The notes under the pieces were generated by a model. It worked only from the letters and a program-made list of their open reading frames with translations, did not search any database and was not told where the DNA came from. Position numbers and translations under genes: made by a program. A DNA stretch of 64,000 bases, taken from assembly GCF_003576475.1 (NCBI RefSeq), contig NZ_QWGR01000019.1:1-64000 (forward strand), given 5' to 3'. The stretch comes from Maribellus luteus (GTDB lineage: Bacteria > Bacteroidota > Bacteroidia > Bacteroidales > Prolixibacteraceae). This document shows positions 46,714 through 55,562 of this stretch, piece after piece. Each line of letters begins with the position of its first letter. The first letter of the stretch is position 1.

Positions 46714-48039
46714 TTAGTTGCTTTCAATTACCTGGCCTTCCTCGCGGTAAAGATCCACTTTTCCGTCAAGCAAAACAGCAATGACCGTCACCTGCGGATC
46801 AAGTACTTTCTCGGGTACATCAATGTATACAATTCCCGGAACAGCGCTCCAGTATTGCTTCATTTTCACATCCCAGTTAAGTTTGGTGCCATTGCCAACC
46901 ACCCAAATCCGGTTGATTTTATTTTTGATTCCTTTCAGCATAAGTGGCCCGTTGGGCTTGTGCGGAACATACAGATACAGAATATCTCCTTTCTGATTCA
47001 AGGCTGTTGGCCCGTAAAAATGCTCGTACGGAATTCCGGCACGTGTACCATAAATCGCTTCCGAGTGTTTGTTGGTCCAGCGACCCAGTTCTTTCAGTAT
47101 GTTCACCTGTTCTTCCGGAATGCTACCGTCGGCTTTTGGTCCAATGTCCAGCAAAAGATTTCCGCCTTTGTTGATCACGTCCACCAACATGCGAATTACC
47201 TGGTTGGGCGTTTTGTAGTTATGATCGTTGTGCTGATACCCCCAGCTGTCGTTCATGGTCATGCAAAGTTCCCAGTAACGGTTTCGCGGCCGGGTTACCG
47301 GAAGTCCCTGCTCGGGTGTAGCGTAATCGCCGTATCCCTGAATCCGGCTGTTTAGTATGATACCTTTGTTCCACTCCCGCAGTTTTTCGCTTAGTTCACG
47401 CGCTTTCCATTTTTCAGCCGAAGCTTCCCAGTCGCCGTCAAACCAGTACAGATCGGGTTTAAAGTCTTTAGATAATTCTTCCAACTGGCAAAAATTGAAA
47501 TCCACAAAACGGTTCCAGCGCACCGAGTCATTTTCGTAACGTTTTTCAACCCGCGTTTTGTTGGGATAATCAGGATGCGACCAGTCGAGCAATGAATAAT
47601 ACAAGCCTACTTTCACGTCGTTTTTCTTCAGCTCTTTCACAAAAGGTGCGATCAGATCTTTTTGAGCCGGCGACTTTTTTACAACACTTAAATCGTTGCA
47701 ATGCGTATCCCAAAGTGCAACGCCGTCGTGGTGTTTGGTAGTAATTACCGAATATTTGGCCCCACTTTCAGCGATAAGTTTTGCCCACGCAGCCGGGTCG
47801 TAATTTTTTGCTGTGAAGCCGTCCAGCTGCTTCATATAATCGTCGTGCGAAATATAGCTGTTAAAAAACGACCAGCTTTCGTCAATTCCGTTTACACTGT
47901 AAATTCCCCAATGAATGAAAATACCCAACTTGGCATCTTCAAACCATTGCATTCTTTTCTCTTTTGCGGCAGAATTCTCCTGGCCAAACCCGTTCAAAAC
48001 GAGCAAACAGGCAAGCAATACCCAAACTATTTTTCGCAT
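46714..48039 (-). CDS. Alpha-L-fucosidase, GH29, classical type
   Basis: 441 residues, signal peptide (cleavage near GFGQ). Classical GH29 start MQWFEDAKLGIFIHWGIYSV, then SVITTKHHDG, and WFDGDWE with the Asp expected as nucleophile. It differs from the two PUL copies (no LHVFDG start). It is unlinked to a SusC/SusD pair here. It lies downstream of the cupin gene on the same strand with 60 bases between, so they may share a transcript. Confidence 0.93.
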   Translation of the reverse strand: MRKIVWVLLACLLVLNGFGQENSAAKEKRMQWFEDAKLGIFIHWGIYSVNGIDESWSFFNSYISHDDYMKQLDGFTAKNYDPAAWAKLIAESGAKYSVITTKHHDGVALWDTHCNDLSVVKKSPAQKDLIAPFVKELKKNDVKVGLYYSLLDWSHPDYPNKTRVEKRYENDSVRWNRFVDFNFCQLEELSKDFKPDLYWFDGDWEASAEKWKARELSEKLREWNKGIILNSRIQGYGDYATPEQGLPVTRPRNRYWELCMTMNDSWGYQHNDHNYKTPNQVIRMLVDVINKGGNLLLDIGPKADGSIPEEQVNILKELGRWTNKHSEAIYGTRAGIPYEHFYGPTALNQKGDILYLYVPHKPNGPLMLKGIKNKINRIWVVGNGTKLNWDVKMKQYWSAVPGIVYIDVPEKVLDPQVTVIAVLLDGKVDLYREEGQVIESN

Positions 48040-48099
48040 AGACCTTCAAATAAATTATTATCTATGCAAACTTTGTAAAAAAAATTAAAATCTCAAATA

Positions 48100-48366
48100 T
48101 TATTCGAACGAATAATGTTTTTTAATGGCAGAATGAATGTCCCAAACACACTCCAGCCCTTTTGGGAAGGTCACAAAATCTCCGGCTTTGATCGTCACCG
48201 ATTCAAATTCACTAGTAATCGTTGCCTCTCCTTCTACGATATAACAAAGTTCGTTCTGATTGTAGTACCAATCGAACTTTTCCTCATCGCGCTCCCAAAC
48301 GGGCCAGCCAAATACGCCTTCTTGCTCTAATTCGTCCTGAGAATACTGTGTAACATCAATCTTCAT
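48100..48366 (-). CDS. Small cupin-domain protein
   Basis: 88 residues from the ATG at 48366 (MKIDVTQYS); an ATG at 48393 adds nine residues. A single cupin: YIVEGEATIT, FESVTIKAGDFVTFPKGLECVWDI, ending HYSFE. Resembles the DUF861/cupin_3 group. The first cupin motif has only the Glu of the usual His/Glu set. Function open; perhaps an epimerase-like or ligand-sensing role. Its stop lies in an ATTATTCG/CGAATAAT palindrome. Confidence 0.85.
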   Translation of the reverse strand: MKIDVTQYSQDELEQEGVFGWPVWERDEEKFDWYYNQNELCYIVEGEATITSEFESVTIKAGDFVTFPKGLECVWDIHSAIKKHYSFE

Positions 48367-48518
48367 ACAATAAAATTTACTTTGTGATACCATTCAGAAC
48401 AGTAAAGAACCTTCTGTTTAATTTAAAATTAAATATAATTTAATCGATATTAATTAGCAATAATCTTGCTCTCCGTTATATTGCCACAAATTTATGACAA
48501 GAATTAAATTATAGTATC

Positions 48519-48641
48519 ATGAACAGAACATTTCTTTTTGTCATTTTTATGTCGATGTTTCAGGCGATGATTTCCAGTGGGAATACGTTGATTTTGGCTG
48601 GAATGTGGAGCCTTCTAAAAACTAAGGAGTCTTCTTTTTAG
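48519..48641 (+). pseudogene. Possible frameshifted remnant of a secreted protein
   Basis: A 40-codon frame starts with a signal-like MNRTFLFVIFMSMFQAM. At the middle, the other frame gives GDDFQWEYVDFGWNVEPSKN before a stop, which reads like genuine mature protein. So a secreted protein may have lost its frame near 48560 and its rest. It overlaps the YjbQ gene end by 4 bases and lies on the opposite strand. Small genuine peptide is an alternative. Confidence 0.3.
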
Positions 48642-49048
48642 CTGAAAACGGTAAGCACTACACGGCGTGGGCCACCGTAATCGCGAAATTCACAAAGATA
48701 AATCCCCTGCCAGGTGCCAAGGTTTAACCGGTGCCGGGTTATGGGCACAGTGATTTCAGCACCGATCACTGCCGACTTCAAATGTGCAGGCATATCATCG
48801 CGGCCTTCGTAAGTGTGAATGTAAACAGGATCGTCTTCGGGAATCATTTTATTGATGAAATTCTCGAAGTCGGTTCTTACCGTTGGATCAGCGTTTTCGT
48901 TCAGCGTAATTCCAGCCGAGGTATGCTTCACCAGAATATGCAGTAACCCGGTTTCCGGGAGTTCGGGCAATTTCTCTTCAATCAATCTGGTTACCAAGTG
49001 ATAACCTCTCCTGAAAGCAGGCAAAGTAATTTCTTTTTGTTGGATCAT
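48638..49048 (-). CDS. YjbQ (UPF0047) family protein
   Basis: 136 residues from the ATG at 49048; the longer frame would need a TTG. Family signature HTSAGITLNENADPTVRTDFE with conserved His, then RDDMPAHLKSAVIGAEITVPI and GTWQGIYLCEFRDYGGPRRV. Members are small trimeric enzymes; E. coli YjbQ has secondary thiamine-phosphate synthase activity. Single gene on the minus strand. Confidence 0.92.
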   Translation of the reverse strand: MIQQKEITLPAFRRGYHLVTRLIEEKLPELPETGLLHILVKHTSAGITLNENADPTVRTDFENFINKMIPEDDPVYIHTYEGRDDMPAHLKSAVIGAEITVPITRHRLNLGTWQGIYLCEFRDYGGPRRVVLTVFS

Positions 49049-49225
49049 TCTTATCGAGCTTTGAAAGCAAAAATACAAACTATTTAAAATGTGCTCTTTA
49101 CTTTCATTCTTGAATGAGTCACGATTTCCTTGATTTACCTGTAAAAATGGCTCGTTTACCGTTTAATTTTGTCAACTGAATATTCATTTGCGTACTTTCA
49201 GTCCGAATTTTAAATCGAAAGAAAA

Positions 49226-49354
49226 ATGATCGCAACCATCGTAATTATAAGCATGCTGATAAGCATTGCCTTCAACAAGCTGAGAAACAGGGAAACTGTA
49301 AAACCCGGTTTTGTAAAAGTCCGGTGTCAGAATAGTAAACCATTTAACAACTAA
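49226..49354 (+). CDS. Candidate 42-residue membrane microprotein
   Basis: An ATG-initiated frame of 42 codons starting MIATIVIISMLISIAFNKL, one predicted transmembrane helix followed by a basic tail (LRNRETVKPGFVKVR). It ends 18 bases before the yccF ATG on the same strand. A TAATTTTG box lies at 49164-49171. No recognisable family; it might be a chance frame. Confidence 0.4.
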   Translation: MIATIVIISMLISIAFNKLRNRETVKPGFVKVRCQNSKPFNN

Positions 49355-49372
49355 CTTTAACCACAACTACTT

Positions 49373-49741
49373 ATGAAAATTTTAGGAAACTTAATCTGGC
49401 TGATATTCGGAGGTTTTGCCATTTTTCTGGAGTACATTCTCGCAGGCCTGGCCCTGTGCATAACCATTGTTGGAATTCCGTTTGGGCTTCAGTCGTTTAA
49501 ACTGGGCGTACTGGCATTGTGGCCGTTCGGGCAAAAAATTGAATACATGGATTATGCCCCGGGCTGTCTTTCCACCATTATGAACATTCTTTGGTTTTTT
49601 ATTGGCGGAATTTGGATTATGCTCACCCACCTGTTTTTTGGCTTACTGCTCGGAATCACCATCATTGGCATTCCATGGGCACGCCAGCACTTTAAAATGG
49701 CTTCGCTGGCACTTACTCCGTTTGGCAGAAAGCTGGTTTGA
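49373..49741 (+). CDS. yccF: YccF-family membrane protein (DUF307)
   Basis: 122 residues with two similar halves, each made of hydrophobic helices and the motif TIVGIPFGLQSFKLGVLALWPFG or TIIGIPWARQHFKMASLALTPFG, typical of YccF. An inner-membrane protein; function not well known. It follows the candidate microprotein and precedes a repeat-filled gap. Confidence 0.95.
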   Translation: MKILGNLIWLIFGGFAIFLEYILAGLALCITIVGIPFGLQSFKLGVLALWPFGQKIEYMDYAPGCLSTIMNILWFFIGGIWIMLTHLFFGLLLGITIIGIPWARQHFKMASLALTPFGRKLV

Positions 49742-49960
49742 GATATTGAGGGACTGAAGGGCTGAGAGACTGAAGGATTGAAGGACTGAATTAAGCTGGG
49801 AGTTTCATTCTGCAAACAATTGTAAAACTGTGAAATTGTAAAACGCTAATGCTTTTTATGGTTACTCAGATACTAAAAACTGCGGCTTGGTTTTATACAA
49901 ATTACGCCCCAAACCACGCCGCTCAACGCTGGGCATTGAACTCTGACCTCTGAACTTTCA
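49742..49960. repeat. Degenerate repeat gap between yccF and the YciI-like gene
   Basis: Starts with four or five copies of a GACTGAAGG-like unit (49750-49790) and ends with GAACTCTGACCTCTGAAC-like units (49940-49963). No gene. The gap separates two convergent genes and matches the arms seen around 42709-42948. Confidence 0.6.
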
Positions 49961-49962
49961 AC

Positions 49963-50367
49963 TCACCTGATCACGGTTCCTTTGGCGCCCCACCAGAAAA
50001 ATGCTTCCATGCTGAGGCGGCCTGTTTTCACGGCCGGATCTTCTGCTTCCAGTTTCAGCGCTTCCTCCACCGTAGCTACGTCAAAAATCAGCAGGCCGCG
50101 ATGATCTCCGCCTTCTTCAAAAGGACCGGCAACGATCAGTTTTCCCATTTCGGAAAGCTTATTCAAATGCGCCAGATGTTGCTCCTGAATTTTAGCCGCC
50201 TCGGTAGAATCCTGACTTCGTGTTTCGCCCTTGTTCAGCAACATGAAAACATAGCGTTTCATTACATAAGTAGTGTCTCCTTCGGTGTAAGAAAATTCGC
50301 GTTGATCCTGTGCGTACGACGCGATGGCAAAACCAGTCAGCAGTATCACTAAAAGCAGCTTCTTCAC
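49963..50367 (-). CDS. YciI-like protein with signal peptide
   Basis: 134 residues; N-terminal signal peptide (cleavage near ASYAQ), then a ferredoxin-like YCII domain with VFMLLNKGETRSQ, LSEMGKLIVAGPFEEGGDHRGLLIFDV and AEDPAVKTGRLSMEAFFW. Usual YCII proteins are cytoplasmic, so the export signal is notable. 11 bases downstream of msrA, so co-transcribed with it. Confidence 0.85.
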   Translation of the reverse strand: MKKLLLVILLTGFAIASYAQDQREFSYTEGDTTYVMKRYVFMLLNKGETRSQDSTEAAKIQEQHLAHLNKLSEMGKLIVAGPFEEGGDHRGLLIFDVATVEEALKLEAEDPAVKTGRLSMEAFFWWGAKGTVIR

Positions 50368-50378
50368 AATCCGTTGAT

Positions 50379-50969
50379 TTATTTCTTTAGCTGATCTTTA
50401 AAAACTTTTCTGAATTTATCGAGTTTTGGTGCGATAATAAACTGACAATAGCCTTGCGATTTATTTCGTGCATAATAATTCTGGTGATAATCTTCGGCTA
50501 CATAAAAAGTATCGTAAGCGGTAATTTCCGTTACGATTGGCTGCTCGTACACTTTCTCCTCCTCCAATAAACGAATCACTTTTTCAGCCGTTTCCTTTTG
50601 CTGTTGGTTATGATAAAAAATCACCGATCGGTACTGCGTTCCCACATCGTTCCCCTGGCGGTTGAGGGTAGTTGGATCGTGTGTCGCAAAAAACACTTCA
50701 AGCAGCTGGCTGTAGCTTACAACCTCCGGATCGAAAGTTATCTGAACCGCCTCGGCATGACCGGTAGTTCCGGTGCAAACTTCCTTGTACCCCGGATTTT
50801 TAACATGCCCGCCGCTGTAGCCGGGTTTTACATCCACCACTCCTTTTAATTCGAGATAAACCGCTTCCGTACACCAGAAACAACCACCTCCAAGTGTTGC
50901 TTTCTCCAGTTCTTTTGCCATAGCTGTTGTTGATAGGATCAAAAATATAATTACAATAGATTTTCTCAT
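50379..50969 (-). CDS. msrA: Peptide-methionine (S)-S-oxide reductase MsrA
   Basis: 196 residues. Reduces methionine sulfoxide, S form. Signal peptide-like N-terminus (to about 18), then GGCFWCTEA with catalytic Cys30 (and Cys33), [32 protein letters not shown] and the later [13 protein letters not shown] segment. The signal sequence suggests a periplasmic form. Forms a pair with the YciI-like gene, and with the fRMsr-type protein at 55563 covers both protein-bound and free methionine sulfoxide. Confidence 0.95.
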   Translation of the reverse strand: MRKSIVIIFLILSTTAMAKELEKATLGGGCFWCTEAVYLELKGVVDVKPGYSGGHVKNPGYKEVCTGTTGHAEAVQITFDPEVVSYSQLLEVFFATHDPTTLNRQGNDVGTQYRSVIFYHNQQQKETAEKVIRLLEEEKVYEQPIVTEITAYDTFYVAEDYHQNYYARNKSQGYCQFIIAPKLDKFRKVFKDQLKK

Positions 50970-51103
50970 AATTCCCGATTTACTTCGATCAAAACCTTAC
51001 TGCACTTTCCGGGAAGTTTCCATTTATCAGAAATAACAAAACACGCATGAAGTATGTTTTATCAGGCCCGTAATTTCAAACAAAAAGGGAAAAAAATCAA
51101 TGC

Positions 51104-51679
51104 TTAGATTTGGTGCGTTTGGTATACAATATAACCATAAACGGCAAAGCGTAAAAGACGAAACAAGGCGTATTTCAGAAACCGCTTGGAAGGATAACCC
51201 GCCGAACCTACCAGCAAACTTACACCCGACCATGGCAGCGGAGTGAGCGCTGCTACAATGATCAGAAAAATGCCGTATTTTTTTACCTGGCTCGCAGAAT
51301 CCTTCAGCAGCCGTCGTTTCAGGTTCGTGAAAGTCTCGTTCTTATAAAAAAAGCCACCAATCAAAAAATTGATATAGCCCATCAGGTATGAAATGCCGGC
51401 AAACAAAGATAGGTTAAAGAGGTAATGCCATGTGTCGCCTTTGTTGATGGCCCAAATCATAAATAATTCAGGAGGAATGAGCCCAAAAAAGAACTCGGAA
51501 AAACAATAGATCAGGTAGATGATCATCGGGCGGGCATAAAAACGCTCTACCCATGCATCGGGCTTATGCGTGATCACCACTTCCCGAAACAGAAAATAAG
51601 CCGCTAAAAGCACCGTCAGCCATAAAAAGCCTTTGAGCCCGTTGCGTACAAGAAATTGCATTCTTGGACTAAGTTTCAT
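51104..51679 (-). CDS. VTT/DedA-like inner-membrane protein
   Basis: 191 residues with about four or five hydrophobic helices. Contains the FFFGLIPPELFMIWA segment and ALTPLPWSGVSLLVGSAGYPSKRF then LLRFAVYGYIVY, close to the conserved GxPxP and arginine pattern of VTT (DedA) proteins. Probable role in lipid or membrane homeostasis. Single gene. Confidence 0.7.
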   Translation of the reverse strand: MKLSPRMQFLVRNGLKGFLWLTVLLAAYFLFREVVITHKPDAWVERFYARPMIIYLIYCFSEFFFGLIPPELFMIWAINKGDTWHYLFNLSLFAGISYLMGYINFLIGGFFYKNETFTNLKRRLLKDSASQVKKYGIFLIIVAALTPLPWSGVSLLVGSAGYPSKRFLKYALFRLLRFAVYGYIVYQTHQI

Positions 51680-51787
51680 CTGTTTTCTGTTTTGTTGGCC
51701 GAAAATACAACTATTTTACTGATTTACGGGTACGAATCTTCCACTTAAACCGGGTCAAATCAACATTCTTTCCCGTTCTGGCAAGAA

Positions 51788-53284
51788 TCAGTTCACCTTC
51801 CGCGGTTTTAGCTCTTCGAAGAAAATATCGTTGTTGGGAACATCAAAATCCATCCCGGTTATCTTCAGGTTATTATCCATATTGAACTTAAGCGTTCCGA
51901 AATTAAACCAGGCATGCATAATGTCCCAGTCAAGCTTCCACACATCGAAATGCCAGTGTTCCAAAGTAGCCGACAGTTCGGGCGACCGTTCAAAATAAAC
52001 CCTCAGCTTTCCGTTCTCCAGCTTCACTTCAATATTGCCGTAAATATCAGCCTTGTAAGTTCCTGTGTATTCTTCAAGCTCCAGCGAAGGGTGTGTTCCT
52101 TCCACACGGCTTGCCAACCGCTCTTCCACCCGCGTGTCCTTTTTGCTGCGCTCTTCCTTTCTTTTTAGCAGAGCAGCCGACCAGTCTTTGGTTTCTTCTC
52201 CTAAAAAGGCATTCAGCGCATAATATGTAACCGCCATCATCGGAGGGTTCATTCCGTTGGAAAGCACCACCACTCCCAGTTTCTCATCCGGGATCATGGT
52301 AACGGCCGAGATCATGCCGTCGTAACCACCGGTATGGCCCACACGCAAGCGTCCGTAATAATCAGACAAGCCCCAGCCCAAACCGTAACCACTAAAATGC
52401 ATGTCGAAATCGTTTGCTTTGTCGCGATTAACGGTGTAACTGTTCAGCAGTTTCCACAATTCGTTTTTAGCCTTGTTATCCGAACTCATCATAAAAGTCA
52501 TCCATTTTGCCATGTCGTTTACCGAAGAAATCAGGCCTCCCAAAGCGCCAACTTCTTCCCAGTCGGTATACGGAATCGGAATATTTTTACCGTCTTCAAA
52601 AGCATGCGGAGTGGTATAATTACCAACTACATCGAGTTTTGGTAATGAATAAATCGTTCGATCCATTTTCAGCGAATCAAGAATACGTTCCTGTACATTT
52701 TGCCCCCAGGTTTTCCCGGTCACTTTTTTGATCAGCTCACCCGCGGTAATGTACATTAGGTTTGAATAGCCAAACCCGTCGCGAAACGAAAACTCCGGTT
52801 CGAGGTATTTCATCCGCCGGATAATCTCTTCGGAAGTCAGGTCTGATTTATACCACATTACATCGCCGCTAAACGTTCCGAGGCCCACCCGGTGACACAA
52901 CAAATCCTTAACGGTAACCTGGGCGCTTACCCACGGATCGTACAACTCAAAATACGGCAGAAACTTTTGTACTTTATCATCCCAGTTCAACTGTCCTTCG
53001 TCCACCAGTTGCGCAATAACATAGCTGGTAAATGCCTTTGAGTTGGAAGCAATTGCATACAAACTGTTACCGTCGGGGCGGGCAGCCTCGCCAGCTTCCA
53101 TTACTCCGTATCCTTTGCTGAAAACAGTTTGTCCGTCTTTCACAATGGCCACACTCATTCCGGGTGTCCCCCAGTCTGCCAGCGATTTTTCAAAATACTG
53201 ATCGAGTTTTGCCAGATCTACTTCCTGCGCATGAAGGAATACAGAGAAGAAAAGCAACAGAAGAAATAAACTTTTTTTGATCAT
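51788..53284 (-). CDS. Serine hydrolase of the class C beta-lactamase / esterase family
   Basis: 498 residues with a signal peptide (cleavage near FLHAQ). Beta-lactamase-fold active site: S-N-S-K in AIASNSKAFTS (Ser-x-x-Lys), Y-S-N in GFGYSNLMY and the HTG in GHTGGYDG. A C-terminal lipocalin-like domain (DUF3471 type, about 400-490) ends in ELKPRKVN. Probable peptidase, esterase or amidase acting outside the cytoplasm; true beta-lactamase activity is unlikely to be known from sequence. Confidence 0.92.
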   Translation of the reverse strand: MIKKSLFLLLLFFSVFLHAQEVDLAKLDQYFEKSLADWGTPGMSVAIVKDGQTVFSKGYGVMEAGEAARPDGNSLYAIASNSKAFTSYVIAQLVDEGQLNWDDKVQKFLPYFELYDPWVSAQVTVKDLLCHRVGLGTFSGDVMWYKSDLTSEEIIRRMKYLEPEFSFRDGFGYSNLMYITAGELIKKVTGKTWGQNVQERILDSLKMDRTIYSLPKLDVVGNYTTPHAFEDGKNIPIPYTDWEEVGALGGLISSVNDMAKWMTFMMSSDNKAKNELWKLLNSYTVNRDKANDFDMHFSGYGLGWGLSDYYGRLRVGHTGGYDGMISAVTMIPDEKLGVVVLSNGMNPPMMAVTYYALNAFLGEETKDWSAALLKRKEERSKKDTRVEERLASRVEGTHPSLELEEYTGTYKADIYGNIEVKLENGKLRVYFERSPELSATLEHWHFDVWKLDWDIMHAWFNFGTLKFNMDNNLKITGMDFDVPNNDIFFEELKPRKVN

Positions 53285-53326
53285 AATCTGTGTATTCTAC
53301 TAAATCATTATACAATAATAATTCCT

Positions 53327-53542
53327 TTACTTTTTAAGCTTTTGATTTTTACCAATCAGGAAATAAAGGATGGAGCCAATCAGATTAAAGAAAATAACAA
53401 CAATAACCCAAATCAACTTATTGTTTCCCTCAAAGTCGCTTCGCAATATATCAATCAATGCGATCAGTGGAAAAATAAACAAAAGCGAGAGTATCAGAAG
53501 AATGATAATCTCTTGCGGTCCGATAAACCCTAGTAATACCAT
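53327..53542 (-). CDS. Small PLDc_N-domain membrane protein
   Basis: 71 residues from the ATG at 53542; the longer frame begins with TTG. Two transmembrane helices: IIILLILSLLFIFPLIALIDIL and WVIVVIFFNLIGSILYFLIG, the pattern of the phospholipase D-nuclease N-terminal family. Ends with a Lys-rich tail. Function unknown. Confidence 0.85.
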   Translation of the reverse strand: MVLLGFIGPQEIIILLILSLLFIFPLIALIDILRSDFEGNNKLIWVIVVIFFNLIGSILYFLIGKNQKLKK

Positions 53543-53670
53543 GGTAATTTGTTTTGGTTTGTCCAAATGTATTCAATATGTTAATCAGTACATAATTCTA
53601 TGCTAATTTTCTGAAGTTGAAAAAAGGGAACCTTTACAGATTCCCTTTTGATATTTTCTGATGCGTTTAT

Positions 53671-55131
53671 TTACAAAGAATCGCCAAAGTCGGCCCTGAA
53701 TTTGGCTACCAGTTTTTCGGTCCAGTCACCAATCGGCTCCAGTCTTCCCATGAAGAAACGAAGCATTGGAGGTTCTTCCACCCATTGCAATCCGCCAATT
53801 AATTCCCGGTTATCGTACAGCCATTTTACCCGGTCGATTACATACATGGTTTGCGAAAGCGTAAACACACGACGAGGAAATGCCAAACGCAGCAACTCAA
53901 CATCGGCTAAAATATCCTTCCCGTTTTCGTCGCGAACACTGGAAATGGTTCCGCGTTCCATCCCCCGAATACCGGAAACAATGTACAAAGCAGCTGCCAG
54001 GGCACCTGCAGGGTACTGTTCCTGAGGAACGTGCTTCAGAAAGCCCATTGCATCTACATGGCAACCGAGGGCACCTGCCGGTGTAATTACCGGTACTCCT
54101 GCTTCGTCCAGGTTATCCACTGCATATTTTATAAACGACGGCGACTGATTGATCACAGTATCGTCGCAGGTCTCGCGCAAACCAACTGCCATGGCCTCGA
54201 TTTCGCGCACCGACATACCACCATAGGTAAGAAACCCTTCGTACAGCACGAGCAAGTCCCTCATCTTCAAATAATATTCATTTTTGTCGGTTAAAATTCC
54301 GCCACCACGTGTTGAGCTCACTTTCCGGCTTGAGAAATACACCAAATCGGCATAGCCGCACATTTCCAGCAGAATATCTTTTATCTCGGCGTTCTTAAAT
54401 TCATCTTCGCGTTGTTTGATAAACCAGGCGTTTTCTCCTATCAAACTGGCATCGAGCACCATCATGGTGTCGTTTTTATCGCAAACTGCACGAACATCAC
54501 GCATGTTTTGCATCGAAAAAGGTTGCCCGCCAATCAGGTTCGTCGATGCTTCCATGCGCACAAAAGCCACTTTTTCTTTTCCGTATTTCTCAAAAACAGC
54601 GTTGAGCTTTGCAATGTCAATGTTTCCCTTAAATTTTTTTGAGCTTTTGATATCCAATGCATCATCAGCATAAATCTCCAGCACTTTCCCGCCATTGAGT
54701 TCCATGTGTTCTTTGGTAGTGGTAAAGTGGTAGTTCATCGGAATAACATCGCCTTGTTTTATAAATGCCTGCGACACTATGTTTTCGGCTGCACGCCCCT
54801 GGTGAACAGGTAAAACGTAGTGTTTACCAAAAACTTCCCGGGCTGCCTCTTCCATCCGGTAAAAACTTTGTGATCCGGCATAGGCATCATCGGCCTGTAA
54901 CATCGATGAAATCTGGTTATCGCTCATTGCGTTTGTTCCGGAATCGGTCAGCATATCCAGAAAAACATCCTTTGTATTTAACAGGAATGTATTAAAGCCC
55001 GCACCTTCCATGGCAGCCTTTCTTTCTTCAATCGGTCGTAAAAATAATTTCTGTACGATACGTACTTTGTGTTGTTCCACTGGAATCTGTTCGCCACTAT
55101 AAAATTTAATGGCATTGCTCTGGTTCGTCAT
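53671..55131 (-). CDS. tnaA: Tryptophanase / tyrosine phenol-lyase family PLP lyase
   Basis: 486 residues. PLP-dependent beta-eliminating lyase, probably tryptophan to indole, pyruvate and ammonia. PLP-binding Lys is K270 in YFSSRKVSSTRGGG, at the E. coli TnaA position. DSGTNAMSDNQ, HQGRAAENI and MDASLIGENAWF segments fit. The lysine environment (SSRK rather than SAKKD) marks a separate clade, so tyrosine phenol-lyase or a different amino acid cannot be excluded. No tnaC-like leader was seen upstream. The gap before it (55132-55562) contains the MITE-like element and nothing else. Confidence 0.85.
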   Translation of the reverse strand: MTNQSNAIKFYSGEQIPVEQHKVRIVQKLFLRPIEERKAAMEGAGFNTFLLNTKDVFLDMLTDSGTNAMSDNQISSMLQADDAYAGSQSFYRMEEAAREVFGKHYVLPVHQGRAAENIVSQAFIKQGDVIPMNYHFTTTKEHMELNGGKVLEIYADDALDIKSSKKFKGNIDIAKLNAVFEKYGKEKVAFVRMEASTNLIGGQPFSMQNMRDVRAVCDKNDTMMVLDASLIGENAWFIKQREDEFKNAEIKDILLEMCGYADLVYFSSRKVSSTRGGGILTDKNEYYLKMRDLLVLYEGFLTYGGMSVREIEAMAVGLRETCDDTVINQSPSFIKYAVDNLDEAGVPVITPAGALGCHVDAMGFLKHVPQEQYPAGALAAALYIVSGIRGMERGTISSVRDENGKDILADVELLRLAFPRRVFTLSQTMYVIDRVKWLYDNRELIGGLQWVEEPPMLRFFMGRLEPIGDWTEKLVAKFRADFGDSL

Positions 55132-55292
55132 TTTTTAATGGTTTTTAATTTCGAAATAACAATTTTATAAAGATAAAATCTTCAAATTGATATTTGAGCT
55201 TTTCTAAAAAGACGAGCATTATTTGAATGATATTTATAATCGTTCAAAACAAACTGGCGATTAAAAGCAATAATATCCGGTTAAAACACAAA

Positions 55293-55484
55293 GGGGCTGT
55301 CCCAAAAGTTCTTTTGTGTTAGACTGAACTTACGATTTGTAAGTAACCACTAGGGTTTTCACCCCTAAATCCCCTATAGGGGACCTTAAGCCTCCCCCTT
55401 TAGGGGAGGTTTGGAGGGGTAAAATCAAAGCCGATCATAAATTGTAAGTTTCTTTTAAAATAATTTGACTTTTTGGACAGCTTC
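55293..55484. mobile_element. MITE-like element with terminal inverted repeats
   Basis: About 192 bases with no gene. Left end GGGGCTGTCCCAAAAGT (55293-55309) matches the inverse of the right end GACTTTTTGGACAGCTTC (55467-55484). Inside, ACTTACGATTTGTAAG (55330) is mirrored near 55442 (AATTGTAAGT). The core contains CCCCTAAATCCCC ... GGGGAGGTTTGGAGGGG, a GC-rich palindromic block common in Bacteroidota genomes. The ends resemble those of IS1182-type elements. No transposase in window. Confidence 0.75.
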
Positions 55485-55562
55485 TTTGATTATTTTGGGA
55501 GAAGAAAAATATCCTAGTATTAACCGGAAGCTGACGATTAACAACAAAAAAATGCCCGGAAC

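Noticed and set aside
48097-48114. ATTATTCG/CGAATAAT palindrome at the cupin stop
   Set aside because: Short and AT-rich; overlaps the stop codon; too weak to call a terminator or operator.
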